Source: Acidimicrobiaceae bacterium (lineage in GTDB: Bacteria; Actinomycetota; Acidimicrobiia; Acidimicrobiales; RAAP-2). From it: DNA of 64,000 bases. The notes beneath the pieces are model-generated. The model was not told where the DNA came from. It searched no databases and worked only from the letters and a program-made list of their open reading frames with translations. Location of the stretch: the NCBI GenBank assembly GCA_003167415.1, contig PMTF01000010.1, forward strand, positions 1-64,000, read 5' to 3'. The position numbers were made by a program, and so were the translations under genes. Shown piece by piece: positions 45,649-55,309 of the stretch. Position 1 is the stretch's first letter, and each line of letters opens with the position of its first letter.

Positions 45649-46599
45649 GTGCGCTGCGTCGTCATCCACGAGGGCAACCTTGAAATACAGGAGCGTGAGA
45701 CCCCGAATCCCGGTCCCAACGACGTCATCGTCGCGGTCCGTGGCGCCGGCATCAACGCGGCCGACCTCATGCAACGCGACGGCCACTACCCCGCTCCCGA
45801 CGGTTGGCCCGTGGACGTTCCCGGTATGGAACTGGCCGGGGTCGTGAGCGCCGTCGGGGAGCGCGTGCACGAGCCACTGTTGGGACGACGAGTCTGCGCG
45901 ATCGTCGGCGGCGGCGCGCAATCGACGCACTGTCTCGTGCCGAGCGAACACCTGCTCTTCGTACCCGATCACGTCAGTTGGGATCAGGCGGGAGGCTTTC
46001 CCGAAGCCTTCACGACCGCCCACGACGCGCTCGTGACCCAAGGACACGTCAGCGCCGGCGAACGGGTTCTGATCTCCGGATCGACCGGCGGCGTGGGCAT
46101 CGCCGCGGTGCAGATCGCCCACGCGCTCGGCGCTCACGTGATCGCCGTCACCAGGACGAGCGAGCACCACGACGCGCTTGGCGAGTACGGCGCCGACGAG
46201 ACCGTCACGCTCGATCAGGTCGGCGAGGTTGGTCGCGTGGACGTAATACTCGAGCTGGTCGGCGCGGCCCACTTGAGCGTCGCCCAAGGACTGCTCAATC
46301 CGTTCGCTCGCGTCGTGGTGATCGGCATCTCCGGCGGCGGCAGCCGCGTCGACGTCGACCTTCGGCTGTTCATGGGCTCGCGTTCGACGCTGACCGGATC
46401 GACCCTTCGTTCGAGGACTCGCCAAGAAAAAGGCGAGGTCGCCGATCGGGTCAGTCAAACGCTCATCCCTCGCTGGCGCACCGGTGAAGTTCGCGTGCCG
46501 GTGGCCCGGAGTTTTGTGTTGGAAGAGGTCGCGCAGGCTTACGAGTACTTCGCCCAACCGGGCAAGTTCGGCAAGGTCGTCTTGCGGATCGAAGAGTGA
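45649..46599 (+). CDS. NAD(P)H:quinone oxidoreductase (zinc-independent MDR)
   Basis: 316 residues from a GTG. It belongs to the medium-chain reductase family: an N-terminal GroES-like part (VRGAGINAADLMQRDGHYP, PGMELAGVVSAVGERV) without the catalytic zinc ligands, then a Rossmann domain with ISGSTGGVGIAAVQIAHALGAHVIAVT (about 143-170). Length and motifs match the PIG3/QOR-like group, which uses NADPH to reduce quinones. The DUF5522 gene starts 19 bases downstream, so both may be co-transcribed. Confidence 0.9.
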   Translation: MRCVVIHEGNLEIQERETPNPGPNDVIVAVRGAGINAADLMQRDGHYPAPDGWPVDVPGMELAGVVSAVGERVHEPLLGRRVCAIVGGGAQSTHCLVPSEHLLFVPDHVSWDQAGGFPEAFTTAHDALVTQGHVSAGERVLISGSTGGVGIAAVQIAHALGAHVIAVTRTSEHHDALGEYGADETVTLDQVGEVGRVDVILELVGAAHLSVAQGLLNPFARVVVIGISGGGSRVDVDLRLFMGSRSTLTGSTLRSRTRQEKGEVADRVSQTLIPRWRTGEVRVPVARSFVLEEVAQAYEYFAQPGKFGKVVLRIEE

Positions 46600-46618
46600 G
46601 CCCCGTTAGTTTGACTCG

Positions 46619-46840
46619 GTGAGTACTCCAGTCCCTCGACCGCATCCGAGTCGATGCGATCCGTCGCGTTCGGACTACGACGCCATCATCGAAGCCCACG
46701 AAGCGGCCACATTCGCCGGTGAGCCGACGTACCGAGATCCGACGTCCGGTCTCATGGTCTTGACGGCGGCCACGCACCTGGCGCGCGGAACGTGCTGTGA
46801 GAGTGGCTGTCGCCACTGCCCTTACGTCGAAGCCGGATAG
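46619..46840 (+). CDS. DUF5522-family small protein
   Basis: 73 residues from a GTG. The C-terminal half contains the family motif: GLMVLTAATHLARGTCCESGCRHCPY, with four cysteines and a histidine (CCxxGCRHC) that could hold a metal or an Fe-S cluster. The N-terminal half is variable. The function of the family is unknown. Its last 19 bases overlap convergently with the DHA2 transporter gene. Confidence 0.85.
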   Translation: MSTPVPRPHPSRCDPSRSDYDAIIEAHEAATFAGEPTYRDPTSGLMVLTAATHLARGTCCESGCRHCPYVEAG

Positions 46841-48363
46841 ACCTCGGTCACGGCTTCGTCGTGTTGTCCGAGGTGGTCTCGGTCGATATTCACCAGCGCG
46901 AAGAACACCATCGCGGCGATGAACAGCATTAAGGATCCGAAGCGGAACGATTCGTCATAGCCGTGGACGTGGGACGTGGCGATCAACAGCAATTTCGCCT
47001 TCGCCGTCATCGCCGGGTGCGAATGCTTCAGGGCGGCCACCATGAACGCGGTCCCACTGGAAACGACGATGGTGTTGGCGATCGCCGTACCGAAGGATCC
47101 ACCGATCTGTTGGGACGTTGTCAGTACCGCCGACGCGGCGCCGGTGTCGTCCGGTCGCACGTTGAAGAGCGCCGTCGAGGCGATCGACACGAAAGCCATG
47201 CCCAGTCCGAGGCTGGTGACGATCATGGCCGGCATGACGCTCGAGACGTACGAGCTGTCGACCTTGATGAAGGAGAGATAGAGGAACCCGAAGGCCGCCA
47301 TCAGGTTGCCGATGGTCGCCAGCGGTCGCGGCCCGAATTTGGGGAGCCATTGACCGGTCATTCCCGCGGCGAGTATGACGCCGATCGAGAACGGCATGAA
47401 CAACAGTCCGGTCTTCACGGCCGAGTACTGCTCGACGTACTGGAAATAGAACGTCATGAAGAGAAACATCCCGAAGAGTCCAAGTCCGACGAACAGCTGC
47501 GCGAGGAAGGCGCCGGCCCGAACCCGGTCGGTGATGAGTCGTAGCGGCAGTAGCGGCTCCTTGATGCGGCTTTCGATGACGAAAAAGACCAGCAGCAAGA
47601 AGGCGCCGAGGACCAGAAACGGCCACGCACTCGTCGAGCCCCAGCCGTCGGTCGAGGCCTGGGAGACCCCGAAGACGACGCTGAGCATGCCCGCCGTCGC
47701 CGTGAGCGCACCCGGGACGTCGTAGTGCGGATGACCCTCGACCTTGGATTCGCGAACGTTCGGCACGGCGAGGGAGAACGCAATGATGGCCATCGGCGTG
47801 TTGACGAAGAGACACCAGCGCCAGGACAAATACTGCGTCAGCAGACCCCCGGCGATCAGTCCGATCGCGCCACCTACCCCGGCGAGGGCGCCGTAGACCG
47901 CGAAGGCCTTGGCCCGCTCCTTGGAGTCCGTGAAGGTCACCGAGATCAGTGACAACGCCGCGGGCGCGAGCAGTGCGCCAAAAAGTCCCTGCAGGGCCCG
48001 CGCGCCGAAGAGCCACTGTTGGTTCTGGGCGAACCCTCCGAGGAGCGAAGCGCCCGCGAAGCCGAGGAGCCCGATGAGGAACGACCGCTTGCGACCCATG
48101 TAGTCACCGATTCGTCCACCGAGCAGCAGGAACCCGCCGAAGGTGAGGGTGTAGGCGGTGATGGCCCACTGATAGTTCCTCTGCGCGATTGCCAAGCCAC
48201 CGAGCACCTTGGGCAGCGAGGCGTGCGGCAGCGCAATGTTCACGATCGAGGCGTCGAGGATCACCATCAATTGCGCGATGCCGATGACGACGAGAGCGAA
48301 CCAACGTCGCGGATCGGGCATTTCGGCGTGAACGACGTGACTGACTGAAGCGTCCGACATCAA
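46822..48363 (-). CDS. DHA2-family MFS drug exporter
   Basis: 513 residues with about 14 hydrophobic helices, the EmrB/QacA type. Helix 1 reads FALVVIGIAQLMVILDASIVNIALP with the family D-x-S/T-I-V-N-x-A-L-P signature (about 22-45). The 2-3 loop has LGGRIGDYMGRKRSF, and motif C in helix 5 is ALAGVGGAIGLIAGG (antiporter motif). It is expected to export hydrophobic drugs by proton antiport. No regulator is adjacent; alanine dehydrogenase lies upstream on the same strand with a 67-base gap. Confidence 0.92.
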   Translation of the reverse strand: MMSDASVSHVVHAEMPDPRRWFALVVIGIAQLMVILDASIVNIALPHASLPKVLGGLAIAQRNYQWAITAYTLTFGGFLLLGGRIGDYMGRKRSFLIGLLGFAGASLLGGFAQNQQWLFGARALQGLFGALLAPAALSLISVTFTDSKERAKAFAVYGALAGVGGAIGLIAGGLLTQYLSWRWCLFVNTPMAIIAFSLAVPNVRESKVEGHPHYDVPGALTATAGMLSVVFGVSQASTDGWGSTSAWPFLVLGAFLLLVFFVIESRIKEPLLPLRLITDRVRAGAFLAQLFVGLGLFGMFLFMTFYFQYVEQYSAVKTGLLFMPFSIGVILAAGMTGQWLPKFGPRPLATIGNLMAAFGFLYLSFIKVDSSYVSSVMPAMIVTSLGLGMAFVSIASTALFNVRPDDTGAASAVLTTSQQIGGSFGTAIANTIVVSSGTAFMVAALKHSHPAMTAKAKLLLIATSHVHGYDESFRFGSLMLFIAAMVFFALVNIDRDHLGQHDEAVTEVYPAST

Positions 48364-48430
48364 TTCCCCCGAGCGGTGTTAGAAGTGCGAGTCCTGGACA
48401 CGGCCACAACACCCATCGGGCCGTCGCCGT

Positions 48431-49549
48431 TTATAGGAGCGAGCGTAGTGGACTGAAGGCCACGCCAAGGGACTCGGCCACCGGTCCGTAGGTGACGGCG
48501 CCCTCGACGACGGTGACGCCCTCGGCCAGAGCGTCGTCGGCCACGACGGCCTCGCGCCATCCGTGGCGCGCCAACTCCATGGCGTAAGGCAACGTAGCGT
48601 TGGCCAGCGCGTAGGTCGACGTGTAGGGAAACGCGCCGGGCATGTTGGCCACGCAGTAGAAAATCGAACCGTTCACCTCGAACACCGGGTCCGAGTGCGT
48701 GGTCGGGTGGGTTGCTTCAAAGCAGCCGCCCTGGTCAACAGAGATATCGACCAACACCGAGCCGTGGCGCATTCGTGCCACCAGCTCGTTACTCACGAGC
48801 TTGGGCGCCTTGGCACCGACCACCAACACGGCGCCAATGACGATATCGGCGTCGAGGCAGGCGTCTTCGAGTGCCAGCGTCGAGGACGCGATGGTCTGGA
48901 CGCGTCCGTCGAAGTGAATGTCGACCTGGCGAAGTCGTTCGAGGTTGCGATCAAGGATCTTGACGTTGGCGTGTAGTCCGGCGGCCATTGTCGCGGCCGC
49001 CAGTCCCGAGACACCCGCACCGATGACGACGACATTGGCCGGCGCGACGCCGGGCACGCCACTGATGAGTGTCCCGTGTCCCCCGCCGGGACGCATGAGG
49101 TGATGCGCGGCCATCAAGGGAGCCATTCGTCCAGCGACTTCGCTCATGGGGGTGAGCAGCGGCAACGAATTGTCGCGCAGACGGACCGTTTCGTAGGCAA
49201 TGGCGACGTTGTTCGCGGCGACCAACGCGTCAGTGCATTCGCGCGAGGCCGCGAGGTGGAGGTACGTAAAGAGCACCTGGTCCTTGTGGGCGCTCAAGCG
49301 GTGATACTCCGGGGCGATCGGTTCTTTCACCTTCATCAGCAGTTCGCTCTCGGACCAGACATCATCGGCCGAATCAACGATGGTCGCTCCGTTGGCCACG
49401 TAGTCGGCGTCGGCGATCGACGAGCCGACACCGGCGCTTCGTTCGATGAGGACACGATGACCGGCCCCGGTCAGTTCTCGCGCGCCGGCCGGCGTCAGCG
49501 CCACGCGGTACTCGTCCGTCTTGATTTCCTTTGGTACGCCGATGATCAT
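48431..49549 (-). CDS. ald: Alanine dehydrogenase
   Basis: 372 residues, the standard size. It interconverts alanine and pyruvate plus ammonia with NAD. Landmarks are MIIGVPKEIKTDEYRVALTP at the N terminus, the lysine in MKVKEP and histidine in TYLHLA (about 74 and 95), VVVIGAGVSGLAAATMAAGL as the Rossmann motif (about 168-187), and DISVDQGGCFEATHPTTHSDP. The start region repeats GATGATCA, making a small palindromic stretch. Alanine catabolism fits the neighbouring transaminase and Lrp-type regulator, since such regulators often control ald. Confidence 0.95.
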   Translation of the reverse strand: MIIGVPKEIKTDEYRVALTPAGARELTGAGHRVLIERSAGVGSSIADADYVANGATIVDSADDVWSESELLMKVKEPIAPEYHRLSAHKDQVLFTYLHLAASRECTDALVAANNVAIAYETVRLRDNSLPLLTPMSEVAGRMAPLMAAHHLMRPGGGHGTLISGVPGVAPANVVVIGAGVSGLAAATMAAGLHANVKILDRNLERLRQVDIHFDGRVQTIASSTLALEDACLDADIVIGAVLVVGAKAPKLVSNELVARMRHGSVLVDISVDQGGCFEATHPTTHSDPVFEVNGSIFYCVANMPGAFPYTSTYALANATLPYAMELARHGWREAVVADDALAEGVTVVEGAVTYGPVAESLGVAFSPLRSLL

Positions 49550-49706
49550 CGTTGATCATCCTTTCTGGTTTTTGTCGCCCCATCCACGGTAGTCACTCGC
49601 CGTGAGCGCGTGCTGCGGTGAGTGATGACCTCACCAACGGCGACGATTGGGCGGTCTGTTCAATCGACGTCGTCGACACCTCTCGCGTCGACGTCTCAAA
49701 GAAGCC

Positions 49707-51134
49707 TCACGACTCGATGTTGTGCATGACGTGCTTCACGCGCGTGTAGTCCTCGAAGCCGTACATCGAGAGATCCTTGCCGTAGCCGGACCTCTTGAAC
49801 CCTCCGTGCGGCATCTCGGCCACCAGTGGAATGTGCGTGTTGACCCACACGCAGCCGAAGTCGAGGTCCCTCGTGAAGCGCATGGCGCGGCCGTGGTCGC
49901 TGGTCCACACCGATGACGCCAGTCCGTAGTCGACGCCGTTGGCCCAGGCGAGCGCCTCGGCTTCGTCGCTGAACTTCTGCACCGTGATCACGGGACCGAA
50001 GATCTCACTCTGGATCATCTCGTCGTCCTGGTGCAGGTCGGCGACGACCGTCGGCTCTATGAAGTAGCCGGCGTCACCCACCTGTTGGCCCCCGGCGGCC
50101 AGCGACGCGTGTCCCGGCGAGCGAGCGAGGAAACCGGTGACGCGCTGGAACTGATTGACGTTGTTGACCGGTCCGAAGAGCGCGTCGTCATTGTCGGGTG
50201 GACCGATGACCGTGTTTCGCGCCTGTTCGGCCAGGGCGTCCACGAAGTCGCCGTACACCTTGGGCCCCGCGAGCACCCGAGTGGCCGCGGTGCAGTCCTG
50301 ACCGGCGTTGAAGTAACCGGCGACCGCAATGTTCTCGGCGGCCGAGGCGATGTCGACGTCATCGAAGACGATGACCGGTGCCTTGCCGCCCAGTTCGAGG
50401 TGGACCCGCTTCAGGGTCTGGGACGCGCTCGAGGCGACCTCCATGCCGGCACGCACTGAGCCGGTCACCGACACCATGGCCGGGATCGAGTGCTCCACCA
50501 GCGCGCGACCGGTGTCGCGGTCACCGCACACCACGTTGAAGACCCCCGCCGGCAGGACCTCCGCCATCAGTTGCGCCATTAACACCGTCGAGGCCGGCGT
50601 CGAATCACCGGGCTTCAACACCATCGTGTTGCCGGCCGCAATCGCGGGCGCCCACTTCCACACCGCCATCATCATCGGGTAGTTCCACGGCGTGACCGCG
50701 CCGCACACGCCGATTGGCTCTCGGCGAACGTAACTCGTCATGCCCTCCATGTACTCCGCCGCACCGCGACCCTCCAAGAGGCGCGCCGCCCCGGCGAAGA
50801 AACGAATCTGGTCGATCATCGGCGGAATCTCTTCACTCATCGTGAGTGAGATGATTTTCCCGCAGTTCTCGGCCTCAACGGCGACGAGCTCTTCGGCGTG
50901 CGCTTCGAGGATGTCGGCGATCTGTTGGAGGGCCCGGCTGCGCTGGGACGGCGTCGTCCGTTTCCAACTTTGGAAGGCCGCGTTCGCCACTTGCAACGCG
51001 TGATCGACGTCGGCGGCGTTGGACACGGGCATCTCGGCGAAAGGCTCACCGGTCGCGGGGTTGATCAGCTCCACGTACTTTTTGCTCTTGGGAGCGACGG
51101 ACTCGCCCCCCACAAAATTGTCCAAACGACGCAT
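49707..51134 (-). CDS. Aminobutyraldehyde-dehydrogenase-like enzyme
   Basis: 475 residues from ATG 51134, with a GGGAGGG ribosome site; the frame beyond it is not used. Aldehyde dehydrogenase features are [13 protein letters not shown] (about 148-160), [13 protein letters not shown], the base in [14 protein letters not shown] (Glu247) and nucleophile in [13 protein letters not shown] (Cys281). The GQDCTAATR motif and the ending [17 protein letters not shown] are those of gamma-aminobutyraldehyde/betaine aldehyde dehydrogenases such as PatD. Being divergent from the Lrp regulator, aminotransferase and oxidase genes, it probably removes aminoaldehydes formed in polyamine breakdown. Confidence 0.9.
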   Translation of the reverse strand: MRRLDNFVGGESVAPKSKKYVELINPATGEPFAEMPVSNAADVDHALQVANAAFQSWKRTTPSQRSRALQQIADILEAHAEELVAVEAENCGKIISLTMSEEIPPMIDQIRFFAGAARLLEGRGAAEYMEGMTSYVRREPIGVCGAVTPWNYPMMMAVWKWAPAIAAGNTMVLKPGDSTPASTVLMAQLMAEVLPAGVFNVVCGDRDTGRALVEHSIPAMVSVTGSVRAGMEVASSASQTLKRVHLELGGKAPVIVFDDVDIASAAENIAVAGYFNAGQDCTAATRVLAGPKVYGDFVDALAEQARNTVIGPPDNDDALFGPVNNVNQFQRVTGFLARSPGHASLAAGGQQVGDAGYFIEPTVVADLHQDDEMIQSEIFGPVITVQKFSDEAEALAWANGVDYGLASSVWTSDHGRAMRFTRDLDFGCVWVNTHIPLVAEMPHGGFKRSGYGKDLSMYGFEDYTRVKHVMHNIES

Positions 51135-51330
51135 TTTTCCCTCCCAGTCACGGGCACCGTCTCGGTGCCGCCCTGAGCCACTCTGCCAGAGATTGCCTGG
51201 GCGCTGCAACCTAGGCTGAAGATATAAGCCCCCTCAAGTAAAAAATACGACGCTTTCCGTCGCTCTAGCCCCCTATACTGTCTCTATCCGCAGCAAGGTG
51301 GCCCTAGGGCTACTTCGCCGGGAGTGACCA
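51135..51330. promoter_or_regulatory. Divergent promoter region of aldehyde dehydrogenase and Lrp-type regulator
   Basis: The gap carries a CGACG-CTTTC-CGTCG inverted repeat near 51249-51263 and a TATACT -10-like box near 51274 pointing toward the regulator. Control of both divergent units by the Lrp-type protein from this gap is the expected arrangement. Confidence 0.4.
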
Positions 51331-51855
51331 ATGCCAGCAACCAAACCACTTCGTCAGACCGAGAAGAGCGCGAAGCGCTCGACTTCGGAACTGATCTCGT
51401 CCGCGCCCAATGGTCTTGATTCCATCGATCGACAGATCATCAGTCACCTACAGCGCGACGGCCGTCGCGCCTACGGGGCCATCGCCACCGAAGTGGGACT
51501 CTCCGAAGCGGGAGTGCGTCGTCGGGTGCAACGCCTGAAGGAGTCCGGGGTGATGCAGATCGTCGCGATCACCGATCCACTGCAACTCGGCTACGGCCGC
51601 GAAGCGCTCATTGGCATTCGCGTGCACGGTGACGTTCGCCTCGTCGCCGACAAGATCGCTTCGATTGACGAAGCGAACTACGTGGTCATGACCGCCGGCA
51701 GCTTCGACATCATCGCCGAGGTCATCGCCGTCGACGACGACGCACTGGTCCACCTCTTGAATGACTCGATTCGGAGCATTCCCGGGGTGACCGAAGTCGA
51801 GACATTTCTGTATTTGAAGCTTTCAAAGCAGACATACGTATGGGGGACCAAGTGA
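51331..51855 (+). CDS. Lrp/AsnC-family transcriptional regulator
   Basis: 174 residues from ATG 51331, with GGGAG upstream. A basic tail of about 28 residues precedes the helix-turn-helix (LDSIDRQIISHLQRDGRRAYGAIATEVGLSEAGVRRRVQRLKESG, about 29-73), followed by the effector-binding RAM/AsnC domain (GIRVHGDVRLVADKIASIDEANYVVMTAGSFDIIAEVIAVD, about 95-135). The C-terminal strand EVETFLYLKLSKQTYVWG is typical. The gene runs 16 bases into the aminotransferase frame, giving coupling, so it very likely regulates that gene and the divergent aldehyde dehydrogenase. Confidence 0.93.
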   Translation: MPATKPLRQTEKSAKRSTSELISSAPNGLDSIDRQIISHLQRDGRRAYGAIATEVGLSEAGVRRRVQRLKESGVMQIVAITDPLQLGYGREALIGIRVHGDVRLVADKIASIDEANYVVMTAGSFDIIAEVIAVDDDALVHLLNDSIRSIPGVTEVETFLYLKLSKQTYVWGTK

Positions 51856-53267
51856 CGCTGAACACCATTAGCGACGGAATCAATTTCACGGACGAGAAAC
51901 ACGCGAGTCATAACTACTCCGAGCGCGCTCGGCGCCACCTCTGGCTCCAGATGTCGCGCATGGGTGCCTACGACGAGCACTCCGAAGTACCGATCATGGT
52001 GCGCGGCGAAGGCACACGGGTCTACGACGCCAACGGCACCGAGTATTTTGACGGACTCTCGGGACTCTTCACCAACATGCTCGGTCACGGTCGCGCCGAC
52101 ATCGCGGCGGCGGCGGCCGAGCAGATGACCACGATGGCCTTCTTCCCCCTGTGGACCTACGCCCACCCCAAAGCCATCGAACTGGCCGAGAAGATCGCGA
52201 GCCTCGCCCCCGGTGACCTCAACCGAGTCTTCTTCACCTCCGGGGGCGCCGAAGCCAACGAGAGCGCCTGGAAACTCGCGCGTCAGTACCACAAGATGCG
52301 CGGCGACACCGATCGCTACAAGGTCATCAGTCGCGACGTCGCCTATCACGGCACCACCATGGGCGCCCTGACGATCACCTCACTCGAGGGATACCGCCAA
52401 CCATTCGAGCCGCTGGTCCCCGGCGCCGTGAAGGTCCCCGCGGTCAACTTCTATCGCGCCGAGCAGTACGGCGACGACTTCGAGGCCTTCGGACTGTGGC
52501 AGGCCCACCAGATCGAAGAGGCGATTTTGCGCGAGGGTCCCGAGACCGTCGCCGCGGTCTTCCTAGAGCCGGTCCAGAACGCCGGCGGTTGCTTCACTCC
52601 CCCGCCGAACTACTGGAAGGCGGTGCGGGAGATCTGTGACCGCTACGGCGTGATCCTCGTCTCGGACGACGTCATCTGCGCTTTCGGTCGACTCGGCACC
52701 TGGTTCGGTGGTCAGAAGTTCGACTACGTGCCCGACATCATCACGTGCGCCAAGGGCATCACGGCCGGCTACGCCCCGCTCGGCGCGATGATCGTGTCGG
52801 ATCGTCTGGCCGAGCCCTTCCAGCACGGCGACGCCTCGTTCGTTCACGGCTTCACCTGGTCCGGACACCCGGTCTCGTGTGCCGTGGCGCTCAAGAGCAT
52901 CGAGATCATGGAGAACGAAAACGTGCTGGAGAACGTCCTGGCCAACGAGGACTACTTCCGTCAGAGTCTCTTGAACTTGCGCGACATCCCCATCGTGGGC
53001 GACGTACGCGGTACGGGCTATTTCTGGGGCGTGGAACTGGTGAAGAACCAGGCGACCAAAGAGACGTGGGCCGGTGAAGACGCCGAACGACTGCTCCGCG
53101 GTTACGTCTCGCCCGAGATGTTCCGCCGCGGTCTCATCTGCCGCTCGGACGACCGGGGTGACCCCGTGGTCCAACTCGCGCCACCGCTGATCTCTACCAG
53201 GGCCGACATCGACTTCATGGTGGGCACCATGCGCGAGGTCTTCACCGGAGCCGTCAAGTTCATCTGA
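51840..53267 (+). CDS. Class III aminotransferase, putrescine/beta-alanine type
   Basis: 475 residues from ATG 51840 (GTG 51852 is possible). It is a fold-type I PLP enzyme of the omega-amino-acid group. Features are LSGLFTNMLGHGRADI, FFTSGGAEANESAWKLARQY (about 131-150), the cofactor aspartate in LVSDDVICAFGRLG (about 276) and the PLP lysine in TCAKGITAGY (Lys305). Pyruvate-dependent putrescine (SpuC-like) and beta-alanine transaminases have this pattern. It ends two bases before the FAD oxidase start. Its product aldehyde would suit the divergent aldehyde dehydrogenase. Confidence 0.92.
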   Translation: MGDQVTLNTISDGINFTDEKHASHNYSERARRHLWLQMSRMGAYDEHSEVPIMVRGEGTRVYDANGTEYFDGLSGLFTNMLGHGRADIAAAAAEQMTTMAFFPLWTYAHPKAIELAEKIASLAPGDLNRVFFTSGGAEANESAWKLARQYHKMRGDTDRYKVISRDVAYHGTTMGALTITSLEGYRQPFEPLVPGAVKVPAVNFYRAEQYGDDFEAFGLWQAHQIEEAILREGPETVAAVFLEPVQNAGGCFTPPPNYWKAVREICDRYGVILVSDDVICAFGRLGTWFGGQKFDYVPDIITCAKGITAGYAPLGAMIVSDRLAEPFQHGDASFVHGFTWSGHPVSCAVALKSIEIMENENVLENVLANEDYFRQSLLNLRDIPIVGDVRGTGYFWGVELVKNQATKETWAGEDAERLLRGYVSPEMFRRGLICRSDDRGDPVVQLAPPLISTRADIDFMVGTMREVFTGAVKFI

Positions 53268-53269
53268 TC

Positions 53270-54658
53270 GTGTCGCCATCGCAGTCACTGTGGTGGTCGT
53301 CACTCGAGCGCCCAGTCACGCCCCGGCCGGCGCTGCGACGTCATCTGGACGTCGACGTTGCGATCGTCGGCGGCGGCTTCACCGGTCTCTGGACCGCGCG
53401 AGAACTGCTGCGCCGAGACCCCACGCTTCGCGTCGCGGTACTCGAGAAAGTGGTCTGCGGATTCGGCGCGTCGGGACGAAACGGCGGGTGGGCCTCGGGA
53501 CTCTTTCCGATGAGTAACGCCAGTGTCATCCGGCGTTACGGCCGAGAGTCCTTCGACCACCAGCGACACCTACTCCAAGAGGCCGTCGTCGAACTCGGGT
53601 CCTCGGCGCGCGAGGACGGCATCGACGCGCGCTTCGTGCACGGTGGCACGATGAAGTTCGCTCGCAGTGATGTCCAAGTCGCGCGACTCGCCGAGGAGAT
53701 CTCGTCGTCGCGCGATGAGGGCCTCGGCGAGGAAGATCTCGCCTGGATCGAGGGGACGGACCTCGACGGGCACGGTCGCGTGGCCGGTGCGCTTGGCGCG
53801 ACGTATTCTCCGCACTGTGCACGGATCGACCCCGCGCGACTGGTTCGGGGACTGTGCGACGTCGTGGAGCACCTCGGCGCCATGATCTTCGAGAACACTG
53901 CGGTCACGCGAATCATCCCGGGCCGTCTCGGCCGTCAGGCGGAGGTCGTCACGATCGGGGCGAACGTGCACGCCGACGTCGTCGTGCGAGCCACCGAGGG
54001 ATTCACGCCGAACCTGCCGCACGAGCGTCGCTCCGTCGTGCCCCTGTACTCCTTGATGATCGCCACCGAACCGCTCGCGAAGGACTTCTGGGATGACGTC
54101 GGTTTCGCGCACTACGAAACCTTCGCCGACGATCGCCACCTCATCATCTACGGCCAGCGCACGAGTGACGACCGGATCGCCTTCGGGGGCCGTGGTGCGC
54201 CCTATCACTTCGGATCCTCCGTCGAACCGGGTTTCGACACCGATCAAAGGGTCTTCGACAAGCTCGAAGTCACGTTGCGTGAGCTCTTTCCGACGTTGGA
54301 CGCCTCGATCACCCACGCCTGGGGCGGCCCCCTCGCGATGCCCCGGGACCATTCGCCGTTCGTGCGCGTCGACTTCGAGTCGGGCCTCGCCGCCGCGGGC
54401 GGTTACACCGGTGACGGCGTCGTGCTCAGCCACGTAGCCGCGACCGCGCTCGCCGATCTGATCACGCGACCGGATAGCGAGACCGCCTTTACCCGCCTGC
54501 CCTTCGTGCAACGCTCGGGGCGTCGCTGGGAGTTCGAACCCTTTCGCTGGATCGGCATCAACGCGGGGCTTTTCCTCGCCGGCTGGGCCGACCGCGTCGA
54601 AGCGAAGCACGCCCGGGTGAGCCGCGCGAGTCGTTGGCTCGATCACCTCGTCGACTGA
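53270..54658 (+). CDS. FAD-dependent amine/amino-acid oxidase (DAO family)
   Basis: 462 residues from a GTG two bases after the aminotransferase stop. The dinucleotide motif VDVAIVGGGFTGLWTARELLRRDP (about 28-51), GASGRNGGWASGLFP (about 66-80) and a C-terminal GGYTGDGVVLSHVAA are typical of the DAO family, and the GRNGGWASG form is like gamma-glutamylputrescine oxidase (PuuB) and related enzymes. It would oxidise a C-N bond and release peroxide. With the coupled aminotransferase and the divergent aldehyde dehydrogenase it points to amine catabolism, though the real substrate is not shown. Confidence 0.88.
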   Translation: MSPSQSLWWSSLERPVTPRPALRRHLDVDVAIVGGGFTGLWTARELLRRDPTLRVAVLEKVVCGFGASGRNGGWASGLFPMSNASVIRRYGRESFDHQRHLLQEAVVELGSSAREDGIDARFVHGGTMKFARSDVQVARLAEEISSSRDEGLGEEDLAWIEGTDLDGHGRVAGALGATYSPHCARIDPARLVRGLCDVVEHLGAMIFENTAVTRIIPGRLGRQAEVVTIGANVHADVVVRATEGFTPNLPHERRSVVPLYSLMIATEPLAKDFWDDVGFAHYETFADDRHLIIYGQRTSDDRIAFGGRGAPYHFGSSVEPGFDTDQRVFDKLEVTLRELFPTLDASITHAWGGPLAMPRDHSPFVRVDFESGLAAAGGYTGDGVVLSHVAATALADLITRPDSETAFTRLPFVQRSGRRWEFEPFRWIGINAGLFLAGWADRVEAKHARVSRASRWLDHLVD

Positions 54659-54661
54659 GGT

Positions 54662-55309
54662 CTAGCGAAGAATGTTGACCGCGCGCGCCGCGACCACGGC
54701 GATGGTGACGAAGGACACGATCGATTCGCCCGCGAACAGCACCTTCATGCGAACCGAGAGGGGCATGGCGTCGGCCGGCGCGAAACTCGTGCCGTTCGCC
54801 AGCGAGGTGTAGAGGTAGTCAATGAAATTAGGGCGCCAGTCCTCGGGCGCCATGTCGGGGTTCTCCATTTGCGGGAACTGCAGATCGGGCATCAGTTTCT
54901 CGCCCGAGGCACGACGATGAGGTCCCCCGCGATCGACCTCCCAGAACCAGAGACCGTAGACAATGACGTTCGTGATCCACACTGCGACCGCCGAAAAGAT
55001 CAACGCTCGTCCTTGAGAAACGTGGCCCGCCAACAAGTGATGCACGAGCAGCACCAACGAGGTGACGTTGGCCAGGGTGACCAAAGCAATGAGGCCAATC
55101 GTGGCGTGGCGAATCCACACGCTCTCGTCGGGGTGACGATGCTTTCGCGCCGAGAGCGGGGCCAGCGGCAGGGCCACCAGTACCGGCACCAGCCAGTGCG
55201 GTCCCACGACCAATCGACTGGGCAGCGCGACGTAGAGCGCGACGCACGCGACCAGGGCGAGTGACGCGGGCCAGCGAGGCTCGGCTCTGACGCGGCTCAC
55301 GGCGCTCAA
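54662..55309 (-). CDS. DUF1345-like membrane protein
   Basis: 215 residues with about six hydrophobic segments (first pair about 14-50, then 70-92, 103-122 and 186-210). The stretch FIDYLYTSLANGTSFAPADAMPLSVRMK resembles the conserved segment of the DUF1345 family and potassium-channel-like proteins. The function is unknown. It converges with the oxidase gene (three-base gap), and its start overlaps the stop of the secreted protein gene upstream by four bases. Confidence 0.75.
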   Translation of the reverse strand: MSAVSRVRAEPRWPASLALVACVALYVALPSRLVVGPHWLVPVLVALPLAPLSARKHRHPDESVWIRHATIGLIALVTLANVTSLVLLVHHLLAGHVSQGRALIFSAVAVWITNVIVYGLWFWEVDRGGPHRRASGEKLMPDLQFPQMENPDMAPEDWRPNFIDYLYTSLANGTSFAPADAMPLSVRMKVLFAGESIVSFVTIAVVAARAVNILR

